Source: Actinomycetes bacterium (GTDB taxonomy: Bacteria; Actinomycetota; Actinomycetes; Actinomycetales; Microbacteriaceae). Taken from it: 49,353 nt of DNA. Position numbers and translations under genes: made by a program. The number at the start of each line of letters is the position of its first letter. Positions within the stretch are counted from its first letter, which is position 1. The stretch spans positions 1 to 49,353 of the forward strand of contig JAEWJX010000068.1 in the NCBI GenBank assembly GCA_023386365.1. Direction: 5' to 3'. Shown one piece after another: positions 16,401-24,091 of this stretch. Under the pieces are notes generated by a model. It ran no database searches. It saw only the letters and a list, made by a program, of their open reading frames with translations, and was not told the DNA's origin.

Positions 16401-18056
16401 CTAGAGCGCTGCGGCGATCGCGCGACCTGCTTGGCGGCCCGTGAAGAGGCATCCGCCGAGGAAGGTGCCCTCGAGCGCGCGGTAGCCGTGCACGCCACCG
16501 CCGCCGAAGCCGGCCGCCTCGCCGACGGCATACAGGCCGACGATCGGCTTGCCCGCTGCGTTCAGGGCGCGGGCCGACAGGTCGGTCTGGATGCCGCCGA
16601 GGCTTTTACGGGTGAGCACGTGCAGCTTCACCGCGATCAGCGGCCCGTGGCGCTTGTCGAGGATCTTGTGCGGCTTCGCGACGCGGATCAGCTTGTCACC
16701 TAGGTAGTTTCGGGCACCGCGCACCGCGGTCACCTGCGCATCCTTGGTGAACGTGTTGTCGAGTTCGCGGTCGCGGGCCTCGATCTCGTTCTTGATCGAC
16801 ACGACGTCGAGCTCTACCTCGGGCGCAAGCTCGCGCATGCTGGCGAAGAGGTCGTCGAGGGTGTCGGCCACCACGAAGTCGGGGCCCTTCTCCTTGAACG
16901 CCTCGACGGCATCCGTGGCGCCCTTGCCGAGACGCTGGCGCAGCAGCTCCTTCACGCTCTTGCCGGTGAGGTCGGGGTTCTGTTCGCTGCCGGACAGCGC
17001 GAACTCCTTCTCGATGATCGACTGGTCGAGGATGAACCACGAGTAGTCGTGGCCGGTCTGACGCAGGTACTCGAGCGTGCCGAGGGTGTCGAATCCGGGG
17101 AACAGCGGCACCGGGAGCCGCTTGCCGGTGGCGTCGAACCACAGGCTCGACGGTCCGGGCAGGATGCGGATGCCGTGCGAGGGCCACACCGGGTCGAAGT
17201 TCTCGATGCCTTCGACGTAGTGCCACATGCGGTCGCCGTTCACGAGGCGCGCCTTCGCGTCGGCGGCGATGCCGAGCATCCGACCGTCGACGTGAGCGGG
17301 GACGCCGGAGAGCATGTGGTCGGGGGCGGTGCCCAGCCACTCGGGCCAGTTCTCGCGCACCAGTTCGTGGTTGCCGCCGATTCCGCCGGAGGCGACGACC
17401 ACGGCGGGGGCCTTCACGTCGAACGTGCCGGTCTCGTCGCGGTTGCTCGCCTGGCCGCGCTCGGCGGCATCCGGGGCGAGGATGGCGCCGGACGCGCCGA
17501 TGACCTTGTTGCCGCGGGTGAGGAGCTTGTCGACGCGGTGACGGAAACGCAGCTCGACGAGTCCCGCCTCGACGCCTTCGCGCACGATCCGGATGAACGG
17601 CTCGAGCACCCCGGGACCGGTGCCCCAGGTGATGTGGAAGCGGGGCACCGAGTTGCCGTGCCCGGTGGCGGTGTAGCCGCCGCGTTCGGCCCAGCCGACG
17701 ACGGGGAAGAACGACACGCCCTTGGCCTTCAGCCATTCGCGCTTCTCGCCGGCGGCGAACGCCAGGTACGCCTCGGCCCACTCGCGGGCCCAGTCGTCTT
17801 CGGCGCGATCGAACTCGGCGCTCGCGAACCAGTCCTGCCGCGCGAGTTCGTGCGAGTCCTTCACGCCCATGCGTCGCTGCTCGGGGGAGTCGATGAGGAA
17901 AAGCCCGCCGAACGACCACCACGCCTGCCCGCCGAAGCTGGCCTCGGGCTCCTGCTCCAGGATGATGACACGCTTGCCGGCTTCGACCAGCTCTGCGGCG
18001 GTCACCAGCCCGGCGAGTCCTGCTCCGATGATGATGGCGTCAGCCTGCTCCGGCAT
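16401..18056 (-). CDS. FAD-binding dehydrogenase (fumarate reductase/KstD-like)
   Basis: This 551-residue flavoprotein has an N-terminal Rossmann motif (IIIGAGLAGLVTAAELVEAG, then VIILEQE) for FAD and a second FAD contact near the C-terminus (AVGEAAGFGGGGVHG). The family includes fumarate/succinate dehydrogenases and 3-ketosteroid dehydrogenases. This branch, with GGQAWWSFGGLFLIDSPEQRRMG, is usually annotated only as FAD-binding dehydrogenase (similar to mycobacterial Rv0785). It lacks a signal peptide, so it is cytoplasmic. The ATG has a gaggaa ribosome site. The substrate is not known. Confidence 0.88.
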   Translation of the reverse strand: MPEQADAIIIGAGLAGLVTAAELVEAGKRVIILEQEPEASFGGQAWWSFGGLFLIDSPEQRRMGVKDSHELARQDWFASAEFDRAEDDWAREWAEAYLAFAAGEKREWLKAKGVSFFPVVGWAERGGYTATGHGNSVPRFHITWGTGPGVLEPFIRIVREGVEAGLVELRFRHRVDKLLTRGNKVIGASGAILAPDAAERGQASNRDETGTFDVKAPAVVVASGGIGGNHELVRENWPEWLGTAPDHMLSGVPAHVDGRMLGIAADAKARLVNGDRMWHYVEGIENFDPVWPSHGIRILPGPSSLWFDATGKRLPVPLFPGFDTLGTLEYLRQTGHDYSWFILDQSIIEKEFALSGSEQNPDLTGKSVKELLRQRLGKGATDAVEAFKEKGPDFVVADTLDDLFASMRELAPEVELDVVSIKNEIEARDRELDNTFTKDAQVTAVRGARNYLGDKLIRVAKPHKILDKRHGPLIAVKLHVLTRKSLGGIQTDLSARALNAAGKPIVGLYAVGEAAGFGGGGVHGYRALEGTFLGGCLFTGRQAGRAIAAAL

Positions 18057-18116
18057 CCGTTCCTCGCGTCCCCTCGTGAAGTCGGTCAGTCGTCCGACTT
18101 TAGCGTGTCGTGGCGG

Positions 18117-18533
18117 CTATCCCGCCGTATTGACCATGGCGTGCGCGGCGCGCTCCAGATAATCCCAGAGCATGTTCTCGTGTAGCGGGCTCAGCTCGAG
18201 TTCGTCGACGGCGACGCGCATGTGCGCGAGCCACCGGTCGCGTGCCTCGAACGTCACCGGGAACGGCGCGTGGCGCATGCGGAGCCGCGGATGGCCGCGC
18301 TCCTGACTGTAGGTGGTGGGGCCGCCCCAGTACTGCTCGAGGAAGCCGGTGAGCCGCTGGATGGCACCCTCGAGGTCGTCCTCCGGGTACATCGGCCAGA
18401 GCAGCTCGTCGGTGCGCACGCCCTCGTAGAACCGCCGCACGAGGCGCTCGAACGTGGGGCGGCCGCCGACCTCCTGCCAGAAGCTGGAGCCGACGGCGTC
18501 GCCACCCTGCCCCATCCGTACCGTCAGATTCAC
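18117..18533 (-). CDS. glbO: group II truncated hemoglobin (GlbO-like)
   Basis: This 138-codon gene encodes a 2-on-2 truncated hemoglobin, which binds heme and oxygen and is linked to nitric-oxide or peroxide protection. The globin pattern is clear: a B-helix RRFYEGVRTDELL with distal Tyr, LEQYWGGPTTYSQERGHPRLRMRH with the proximal His at the end of the F region, and WLAHMRVAVDEL with the group II Trp G8. The GTG at 18533 overlaps the stop of the mscS-like gene by GTGA with gaagg upstream, showing coupling. An ATG at 18515 is an alternative. Confidence 0.93.
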   Translation of the reverse strand: MNLTVRMGQGGDAVGSSFWQEVGGRPTFERLVRRFYEGVRTDELLWPMYPEDDLEGAIQRLTGFLEQYWGGPTTYSQERGHPRLRMRHAPFPVTFEARDRWLAHMRVAVDELELSPLHENMLWDYLERAAHAMVNTAG

Positions 18534-19555
18534 GAGTCGGCCTTCGGCGCCTTCGGAGCGCGGGGTGCCTTGGGGGCCTGCGGGGCCACCGGCAGCTGCG
18601 CCGTCTTCGGAGGGCGGGCGCCGCGGATGGATCCGGCGCCCTCGAACCCGGACAGCACGATCGAGTTGAGCGCGGGCAGACGGATGCCGGCCTCGTCGAG
18701 GGTGCGCTTGAGGCGAGCGCGCAGTTCGCGGGCCACCTCGTCTTTGGAGCTGGTGCGGGTCTTCACCACGAGCCGCACGACGATGGCTTCGGCCGAGATC
18801 GACTCGATGCCCCACACTTCGGGCTTCTCCATGATCACGCGCTTCCACTTGGGCTCGTGCTGCAGGTCGACGGCGGTCTTGAGGATGAGCGCCTCCACCT
18901 CGTCGATGTCGGCCTCGTAGGGCACCGCGAGGTCGATGATGGCCCGCGCCCACCCCTGCGAGAGGTTGCCGACGCGCACGATCTCGCCGTTGCGCACATG
19001 CCAGAGGGTTCCGTTGACGTCGCGGATGTCGGTGATGCGGATGCCGACCGCCTCGACGACGCCGGTGGCCGGCCCGAGGTCGACCACGTCGCCGACACCG
19101 AGCTGGTCTTCGATCACCATGAAGATGCCGTTGAGCACATCCTTGACGATGTTCTGAGCGCCGAAACCGAGGCCGGCGCCGAGCGCCGCGGTGATGAGCG
19201 AGAGCGCGCCCGCGGCGTCCGGGGCGAGGTACGTCATGAGGATCACGGCCGTGACGATCACGATGATCGTGGTGACCGCACTCGACAGCACTCCGCCGAG
19301 CGTGCGGGTGCGCTGCACGGTGCGGACGGCGGCGAGCGGCGAAGCCTGGATGGCCTGCGTGTCGTCGACGCCCGACTTCTTCTTGACGCCGGAGACGACG
19401 GTGCGCACAACGCGCCGGATCACGAACTGGAGGATCAGCCAGGTGACGAAGGCGAAGAGCAGGATCGACAGCACCCGCAGCGGCGGCTCCCACGCGCCCA
19501 GGTTCGACCACCACGAATCGAGCGTGGCGAGCCAGTTCCCTGTGGTGTCGTCCAT
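18530..19555 (-). CDS. MscS-family mechanosensitive channel
   Basis: This 341-residue membrane protein forms a small-conductance mechanosensitive channel that releases solutes on hypo-osmotic shock. Membrane helices lie at about 25-47, 85-110 and 115-140; the pore-lining TM3 is seen as ITAALGAGLGFGAQNIVKDVLNG, followed by the beta domain (GDVVDLGPATGVVEAVGIR). The C-terminal about 35 residues are Pro/Ala/Lys repeats and probably disordered. TAGGCT lies 7 nt before the ATG. It is coupled to the downstream globin gene. Confidence 0.93.
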   Translation of the reverse strand: MDDTTGNWLATLDSWWSNLGAWEPPLRVLSILLFAFVTWLILQFVIRRVVRTVVSGVKKKSGVDDTQAIQASPLAAVRTVQRTRTLGGVLSSAVTTIIVIVTAVILMTYLAPDAAGALSLITAALGAGLGFGAQNIVKDVLNGIFMVIEDQLGVGDVVDLGPATGVVEAVGIRITDIRDVNGTLWHVRNGEIVRVGNLSQGWARAIIDLAVPYEADIDEVEALILKTAVDLQHEPKWKRVIMEKPEVWGIESISAEAIVVRLVVKTRTSSKDEVARELRARLKRTLDEAGIRLPALNSIVLSGFEGAGSIRGARPPKTAQLPVAPQAPKAPRAPKAPKADS

Positions 19556-19562
19556 GTTTTCC

Positions 19563-19568
19563 AGCCTA
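19563..19568 (-). promoter_or_regulatory. -10 hexamer TAGGCT, mscS-like gene promoter
   Basis: Minus-strand TAGGCT is followed by 7 nt (ggaaaac) and the ATG at 19555. Confidence 0.45.
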
Positions 19569-19570
19569 GC

Positions 19571-19617
19571 GACGGCGACGGCCCCGACCCTGGGTGGGAG
19601 CCGGGGCCGCAGCCGTC
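19571..19617 (-). terminator. GC-rich hairpin after the Roadblock/GTPase operon
   Basis: Outer arms gacggc/gccgtc (19571-19576 with 19612-19617) and inner arms cggccccg/cggggccg (19579-19586 with 19602-19609) form a two-part stem with a 15-nt loop. It lies after the last Roadblock gene and before the mscS-like gene on the minus strand. No T-run is present. Confidence 0.7.
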
Positions 19618-19631
19618 GTTGTCGTCGGAGC

Positions 19632-19991
19632 CTAGAGCTCGATCTTCTCGTCGCAGTCCTTCGCCTTGAGGCGCGCCATGGCGAGGTTCGACTTGGAGCG
19701 GTCGAGCGCCAGGTAGAGGAACACGTCGGGGTTCGTCCGCAGCGGGCGGATGATGTGGTACTGGGTGGTGAGCGTGATGAGGATGTCCTCGATTGCGTCG
19801 TCGAGGCCGAGCGCCTTCATGGTGCGCAGCTTCGCCCGCACCACCTCGGTGTTGCCGGCCGACGCGATGTCGAGGTCGAGGCCGCTGCCGACCTCGGCGA
19901 GCAGCATGCCGGATGCGCTGTCGACGACGGCCGCGCAGAGGGCGCCGTCGACGGAGACGAGTTCGGAGAGCGTCTGGGTGATGTTGGACAT
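19632..19991 (-). CDS. Roadblock/LC7 domain protein (third, divergent copy)
   Basis: This 119-residue single-domain protein has the Roadblock/LC7 fold, used in bacteria as an adaptor or GTPase-activating partner of MglA-type GTPases. Typical elements are LVSVDGALCAAVVDSASGMLLAEVG, the helix region SAGNTEVVRAKLRTMKALG, and ITLTTQYHIIRPL. It differs clearly from the paralogous pair at 20063 and 22103. The ATG has gaaggaa upstream. It lies 71 nt after the Roadblock gene of module 1 on the same strand and probably ends the same operon. Confidence 0.85.
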   Translation of the reverse strand: MSNITQTLSELVSVDGALCAAVVDSASGMLLAEVGSGLDLDIASAGNTEVVRAKLRTMKALGLDDAIEDILITLTTQYHIIRPLRTNPDVFLYLALDRSKSNLAMARLKAKDCDEKIEL

Positions 19992-20062
19992 GGGTGTTTC
20001 CTTCGTGTGTTCGGGTTGGGTGAGCGGGGGCTGAGGGGTCGACTTGCGTCGACGGGCGCGGG

Positions 20063-20470
20063 TCACGCCAGGTCGGTGGCGAGGTCCTCGAGAACGCGCC
20101 GGGAGATCGAGATGGCGCGCCCGACGGTCTCGTCGTCGTCGAAGACGGCGGCGAGCACGATCGATCCACCTGCGAGGCGGCGGAGCAGCACACGCCCCAC
20201 GGTCGCTTCGACGAGGGCGTACTGCGTCGTGCCGAGTGCGAGCTCGCGCGCGATCGCTTCGCTGAGCGCCTGCAGGGAACTGGCCATGCTCGAGAGCCGC
20301 TGATCGCCGCCGGTGTTCGCCGGTGTGCGGGCGATCTCGAAGCCGTCGTCGGTGAGCAGCACGGCGATGGTCAACGACGGGCACAGCTCGCGGAGCGACC
20401 GCAGAGCCGCCGCCGAGGCGTCGATGACACGCGGATCGCGGTGGGCGGGGAGTCCGGTCTCGTCGGTCAT
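20063..20470 (-). CDS. Roadblock/LC7-like protein, module 1
   Basis: This 135-residue protein starts MTDETGLPAHRDPRVIDAS and carries a Roadblock-like core (LCPSLTIAVLLTDDGFEIAR, then LSSMASSLQALSEAIARELALG, then GRVLLRRLAGGSIVLAAVFDDD). It overlaps the GTPase gene by ATGA (20467-20470), and the longer open frame upstream is a shadow. It is a close paralogue of the protein at 22103-22519. By analogy with MglB and CvnB it probably binds and regulates the GTPase encoded next to it. Confidence 0.85.
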   Translation of the reverse strand: MTDETGLPAHRDPRVIDASAAALRSLRELCPSLTIAVLLTDDGFEIARTPANTGGDQRLSSMASSLQALSEAIARELALGTTQYALVEATVGRVLLRRLAGGSIVLAAVFDDDETVGRAISISRRVLEDLATDLA

Positions 20471-21024
20471 CGTGCCGCCCCCGTCAGGGCGGCGCGGGTC
20501 TCGACGTCGGCGATCAGCGCCATCAGCATGGTCCTCATCTGGATCGGGTCGCGGGCGTCGACCGCGAAGACGGGGGTGGAGCGCTCGGGGAGCAAGGCGG
20601 CGGCGATCCCGCGCAGACGCTCCACCACATCCGGGGCGCCCACGTCGCTGCGGGTCACCCCGATGACGAGGCCGCCACGGCGGGCGAGGTCGACGAAGGC
20701 GCCCAGGTGCTCGCCGACCAGCACCTCCGGCTGGGGGGCGTCGGCGTTGACGAGCAGCATGAGGCCCATGGCGCGCTCTTGCAGGATCGTCCACATGAAG
20801 TCGAACCGGCTCTGCCCGGGCACCCCGTACAGACGGATCTTGTCGTCGGGTCCCGCGCTGATCTCGCCGTAGTCGAGGGCCACCGTGGTGGTGTCCTTGT
20901 CGGCGGTGGCGCGGTCGGTGTTGGCGGCTTCGGTCGAGACGACCGCGATCTGGCTGAGTGCCTTGATGGCGGTTGTCTTGCCGGCGCCCATCGGTCCCGC
21001 GAAGAGGATGACGTGCTCGGCCAT
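20467..21024 (-). CDS. MglA/CvnD-like small GTPase, module 1
   Basis: This 185-residue protein has Walker A GPMGAGKTT (10-18), a G3-like GVPGQ as in MglA-type GTPases (in place of DxxG), and TRSD at the base-recognition G4 position. LDYGEISAGPDDKIRLYGVPGQ is the family's switch region. Such proteins bind GTP and act as polarity or signalling switches together with Roadblock partners; Streptomyces conservons use CvnD in this role. It starts 2 nt after the DUF2510 gene stop and overlaps the Roadblock gene, so the three are tightly coupled. Confidence 0.88.
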   Translation of the reverse strand: MAEHVILFAGPMGAGKTTAIKALSQIAVVSTEAANTDRATADKDTTTVALDYGEISAGPDDKIRLYGVPGQSRFDFMWTILQERAMGLMLLVNADAPQPEVLVGEHLGAFVDLARRGGLVIGVTRSDVGAPDVVERLRGIAAALLPERSTPVFAVDARDPIQMRTMLMALIADVETRAALTGAAR

Positions 21025-21026
21025 CG

Positions 21027-21974
21027 CTACAGTCCCAGGCGCTCTCGGAGTCGTCCGAAGAGCCCCGTCTCCGGGGCGGGCGCGGGGGTGGGCACGACCG
21101 GGGCGGCGGGGATGACGACCTCGGGGGGTGCCACGGTGAGGGCGCCCATCAGGCTGAGCGCGTTCACCAGGGTGCGGGTGGGCTCGAGCGAGCGGCCCGA
21201 GTACGCCGCGAGCTGCTCGATCGTGAAGTCGCCGTTGGCGAGCATCGCCGTCTGGCGCATCTGGTCCATGTCGGGCTGCAGGGTGGTGAGGTTGGGCCAG
21301 CGGTGCAGCCGGTAGCGCTCACCGGCGCGCAGCCAGGGGGCGGTGCGGTCGGGGAAGGCGGCGCATCCGATCTTCCAGAGCAGGGTGTCGAGACTCTGCC
21401 CGGGGAGTTCGAACGGCGGGCGGGTCGCCGTGTCGACCAGTTCCACCGAGACGCGCACCCCGACGGGGGTGGCGGGGAAGCGGTCGAGGGGGAGCTGCCA
21501 CTCGAAGGCCTGGTAGCGGATGTCGATGGTGATGGTCGGGTGGCCGGTCACCTCGAGCTCGATGAACATCGGCACGCGGGCGTTCTGCACCGAGTGGAGG
21601 GTGAGGGCGGCGCCCGCCCAGCCGAGCTCGGGCGTGGTGGCGGTGCCCGCGGGCAGCGCCGAGAGCCCGGGAACCGTGACGGCGGGAGCCGCGGGGCGGT
21701 GCACCGTGGCCTCGGGTTCGGGCTGCGGCTGCGGCTGCGGCTGCGGTTCGGGCTGCGGCGCGGGTTCGGGCGCCGCCACCGGCTCGGCGACCGGCGTGGG
21801 CTCCGGCTCGGGTGCGGGCTCGGCGAAGGCGGTGCTGCGCACCGTCTGAGGGATCAGAGGACGCCGGGCGTCGGAAGTGTGTTCAGTCCAGGCATGGCTG
21901 TCCCACCACCGCAGCTGGGGGAGCCCCAGAGGGTCGGGATACCAGCCCGGCTGGACCTGTTGGTCGTCAGTCAC
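21027..21974 (-). CDS. DUF2510 / winged-helix-like protein, module 1
   Basis: This 315-residue protein begins with a DUF2510 motif (GWYPDPLG at 10-17, then LRWWDSHAWTEHT). A Pro/Glu/Gln-repeat linker covers about 53-95. A beta-rich domain (about 115-205, LHSVQNARVPMFIELEVTG) and a helical winged-helix-like part (about 240-280, QTAMLANGDFTIEQLAAYSG then TRTLVNALSLMGAL) follow. It ends with a basic tail, LFGRLRERLGL. The last two parts recall effector domains such as DUF742 or DUF4388, by pattern only. I chose GTG at 21974; an ATG at 22037 would add 21 residues. Confidence 0.75.
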   Translation of the reverse strand: MTDDQQVQPGWYPDPLGLPQLRWWDSHAWTEHTSDARRPLIPQTVRSTAFAEPAPEPEPTPVAEPVAAPEPAPQPEPQPQPQPQPEPEATVHRPAAPAVTVPGLSALPAGTATTPELGWAGAALTLHSVQNARVPMFIELEVTGHPTITIDIRYQAFEWQLPLDRFPATPVGVRVSVELVDTATRPPFELPGQSLDTLLWKIGCAAFPDRTAPWLRAGERYRLHRWPNLTTLQPDMDQMRQTAMLANGDFTIEQLAAYSGRSLEPTRTLVNALSLMGALTVAPPEVVIPAAPVVPTPAPAPETGLFGRLRERLGL

Positions 21975-22102
21975 GGGAGGTGGTTTCGTCGTCGAGAATC
22001 GGGCATTCGGGACGCGCGAGGGATGTGCGCCAGTCACATGAAACGTGACAAACCCACGTTAACCGGTTGCGCAGTATCGTTTGCGCCCCAGTGCGGGGGT
22101 AG

Positions 22103-22519
22103 TCAGCTCTGTTGCGCGAGCGAGGTGGCGAGGCGGGCGGCGATCTCGCGGGAGATGCGGCCGTCGTCCTCCCGGGCCGGGGCGAAGACGGCGACGAGCG
22201 CGAACGGCAGGTGCCCGATCCGGCGCACGAGCATCGACCCGTGGGCGCCCGCGACCGCGACGTGGCTCGTCTCCCCGAGTCTCAGTTCGCGTGCGACGGC
22301 TTCTCCGAGTGCCTGCATGGTGCTGCCCATGCTCGCGAGCCGGTGATCGTCGCCTTCGCGTCCGAGTGCGGCGCGGCAGATCTCGAAGCCGTCGTCGGTG
22401 AGCAGCACGGCGACGGTGAGGGTGGGGCAGCGGGCGCTCAGCTCGTCGAGCGCCCGCTCGGCGATGCCGATGATGCGGGGATCGCGGTGGGCGGACACGG
22501 GTTCGGTGATCGTCATCAT
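22103..22519 (-). CDS. Roadblock/LC7-like protein, module 2
   Basis: This 138-residue paralogue of the module 1 protein has matching blocks (AHRDPRIIGIAERALDEL, then CPTLTVAVLLTDDGFEICR, then RLASMGSTMQALGEAVAREL). It overlaps the GTPase gene by ATGA (22516-22519). Its partner is probably the GTPase just upstream. It is followed by about 130 nt before the next DUF2510 start. Confidence 0.85.
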   Translation of the reverse strand: MMTITEPVSAHRDPRIIGIAERALDELSARCPTLTVAVLLTDDGFEICRAALGREGDDHRLASMGSTMQALGEAVARELRLGETSHVAVAGAHGSMLVRRIGHLPFALVAVFAPAREDDGRISREIAARLATSLAQQS

Positions 22520-23073
22520 GCCCCCACGGCGGCGAGGGCCGCCCGCGTCTCGATGTCGGCCACCAGCGAGATGAGGAGGCGACGCATCTGCTCCGGTTCG
22601 CGGGCGTCGATGGCGAACACCGGTGTCGGGCGGTCGGGCACCACCGCGCGCGCGGTCGCCACGATGCGGTCGCCGATGTCGCTGCGGTCGCGGTCGAACC
22701 GTGTCACCCCGACCACCACGCCGCCGCGTCGCGCCACCTCGGCGAAGGCCGTCAGGTGCTCGTAGACGTGGCGCTCCGGCTCGGGATCCTCCCCGTTGAC
22801 GAGCACGATGAGGCCCAGCGCCCGCTGCTGCAGGATCGTCCACATGAAGTCGAAGCGGGCCTGGCCGGGCACCCCGTAGAGGCGCACCTTGTCGTCGGGT
22901 CCGAGGGTGATCTCGCCGTAGTCGAGCGCCACCGTCGTGGTCGCCTTGTCGTTCGTCGCGAGGTCGGTGTTGACGGCCTCCGTCGACACCACTTCGATCT
23001 CGCTGAGCGATCGGATGGCCGTGGTCTTGCCGGCACCCATCGGCCCGGCGAACAGGATCACATGCTCGGGCAT
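22516..23073 (-). CDS. MglA/CvnD-like small GTPase, module 2
   Basis: This 185-residue GTPase is the same length as the module 1 protein and very similar throughout (EHVILFAGPMGAGKTTAI, then LYGVPGQARFDFMWTILQ, then VVGVTRFDRDRSD). Walker A is at 10-18; the G4 position reads TRFD. The start ATG at 23073 lies 2 nt after the stop of its DUF2510 gene. Two near-identical GTPases suggest duplicated switches with different partners or signals. Confidence 0.88.
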   Translation of the reverse strand: MPEHVILFAGPMGAGKTTAIRSLSEIEVVSTEAVNTDLATNDKATTTVALDYGEITLGPDDKVRLYGVPGQARFDFMWTILQQRALGLIVLVNGEDPEPERHVYEHLTAFAEVARRGGVVVGVTRFDRDRSDIGDRIVATARAVVPDRPTPVFAIDAREPEQMRRLLISLVADIETRAALAAVGA

Positions 23074-23075
23074 GT

Positions 23076-23972
23076 CTACAGTCCGAACCGCTGCCGGAGT
23101 CGCTGGAAGAGGCTCCCCTCGGGAAGGGCGGCCGGCACGGGGGCGGCGGTCAGCTGCGCGGCGGGGATGACGTACAGGATGCCCATCAGGCTGAGCGCGT
23201 TCAGCAGCGTGCGTGTGGTGTCGACCCCGCGGCCCGATAGGCCCGCCAGCTGCTCGATGGTCAGCACGGTGTTGGCGAGCATCGCGGTCTGGCGGATGTG
23301 GTCGGTGTCGGGGGCGATCGTCGTCCAGTTCGGCCAACGGGTGAGGCGGTACCCGTCGCCCTCCTCCAACCACGGGGCGAGGCGGTCGGGGAACGCGGCG
23401 CGCCCCACCTTCCAGAGCAGCTCGTCGAGGCTCTTGCCCGGCAGATCGACCGGGCTGGGAGCCGTGGCTCCCACGAGTTCCACCGACACGACGACCCCCG
23501 TGGGGTGGTCGGGGAACCACTGCAGGTCGAGTTCCCAGTCGTACGCCTGATGGCGGGCGTCGATCGTGATGGTCGGGTGACCCGCGACGCCGAGTTCGAT
23601 GAGCATCGGCACGCGTGTCGACTGCACCGAGTGGAGGGTGAGGGCGGCTCCCGCCCAACCCAGTTCGGGCAGGTCGGCTGTGCCGGCGGGAAGTGCCGTC
23701 TGCTGCTCCGCGAATCGCTGATCGGCGGCTGACGCGGCCCCATCCGACGCCTGTTCGGTGCGATGGCGAGGCGCTGGTCGTTCCGTCGACGCCCGCGTCG
23801 CATCAGGCTCCGCGTAGTCCACCGGGCGCGTCTCCGACCGCGCGGAGGTTGTCCGCGCGGTAGAGGTGTGCGAGGTCCAGGAGCGGCCGTCCCACCATCT
23901 GAGCTGGGGCGAGCCCAGAGGGTCGGGATACCAACCGGCCCTGACCTGGGTATCGGTCGAGGCGGTCATCAT
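23076..23972 (-). CDS. DUF2510 / winged-helix-like protein, module 2
   Basis: This 298-residue paralogue of the module 1 protein has a DUF2510 start (AGWYPDPLGSPQLRWWDGRSW). The linker (about 45-95) is Ala/Thr/Glu-rich but lacks the Pro-Gln repeats. The beta domain (WAGAALTLHSVQSTRVPMLI) and the winged-helix-like region (LTIEQLAGLSGRGVDTTRTL, then NALSLMGIL) match, as does the tail LFQRLRQRFGL. Two adjacent ATG codons (23972, 23969) are possible starts. It heads the cluster and is the likely first gene of the operon. Confidence 0.78.
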   Translation of the reverse strand: MMTASTDTQVRAGWYPDPLGSPQLRWWDGRSWTSHTSTARTTSARSETRPVDYAEPDATRASTERPAPRHRTEQASDGAASAADQRFAEQQTALPAGTADLPELGWAGAALTLHSVQSTRVPMLIELGVAGHPTITIDARHQAYDWELDLQWFPDHPTGVVVSVELVGATAPSPVDLPGKSLDELLWKVGRAAFPDRLAPWLEEGDGYRLTRWPNWTTIAPDTDHIRQTAMLANTVLTIEQLAGLSGRGVDTTRTLLNALSLMGILYVIPAAQLTAAPVPAALPEGSLFQRLRQRFGL

Positions 23973-24004
23973 TTCGGATTGTCGGGTTGAACCCTGAGGT
24001 TCAC

Positions 24005-24030
24005 GGGCGACACACGGGTCTGTGTCGCCC
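24005..24030 (-). terminator. hairpin downstream of pepN
   Basis: The perfect 10-bp arms gggcgacaca (24005-24014) and tgtgtcgccc (24021-24030) enclose the loop cgggtc. It lies between the pepN stop and the DUF2510 module promoter region, both on the minus strand. Confidence 0.65.
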
Positions 24031-24091
24031 TCAGATTATTCCCGCGCTCGCGAAAATATCGCTCCCCCGTGTGGGGGGCCGTAACCGGGCG

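Noticed and set aside
17170..17200. gggtcgaag match to the DevR box inside the FAD dehydrogenase gene
   Set aside because: Only half of the dyad matches and it lies deep in coding sequence.
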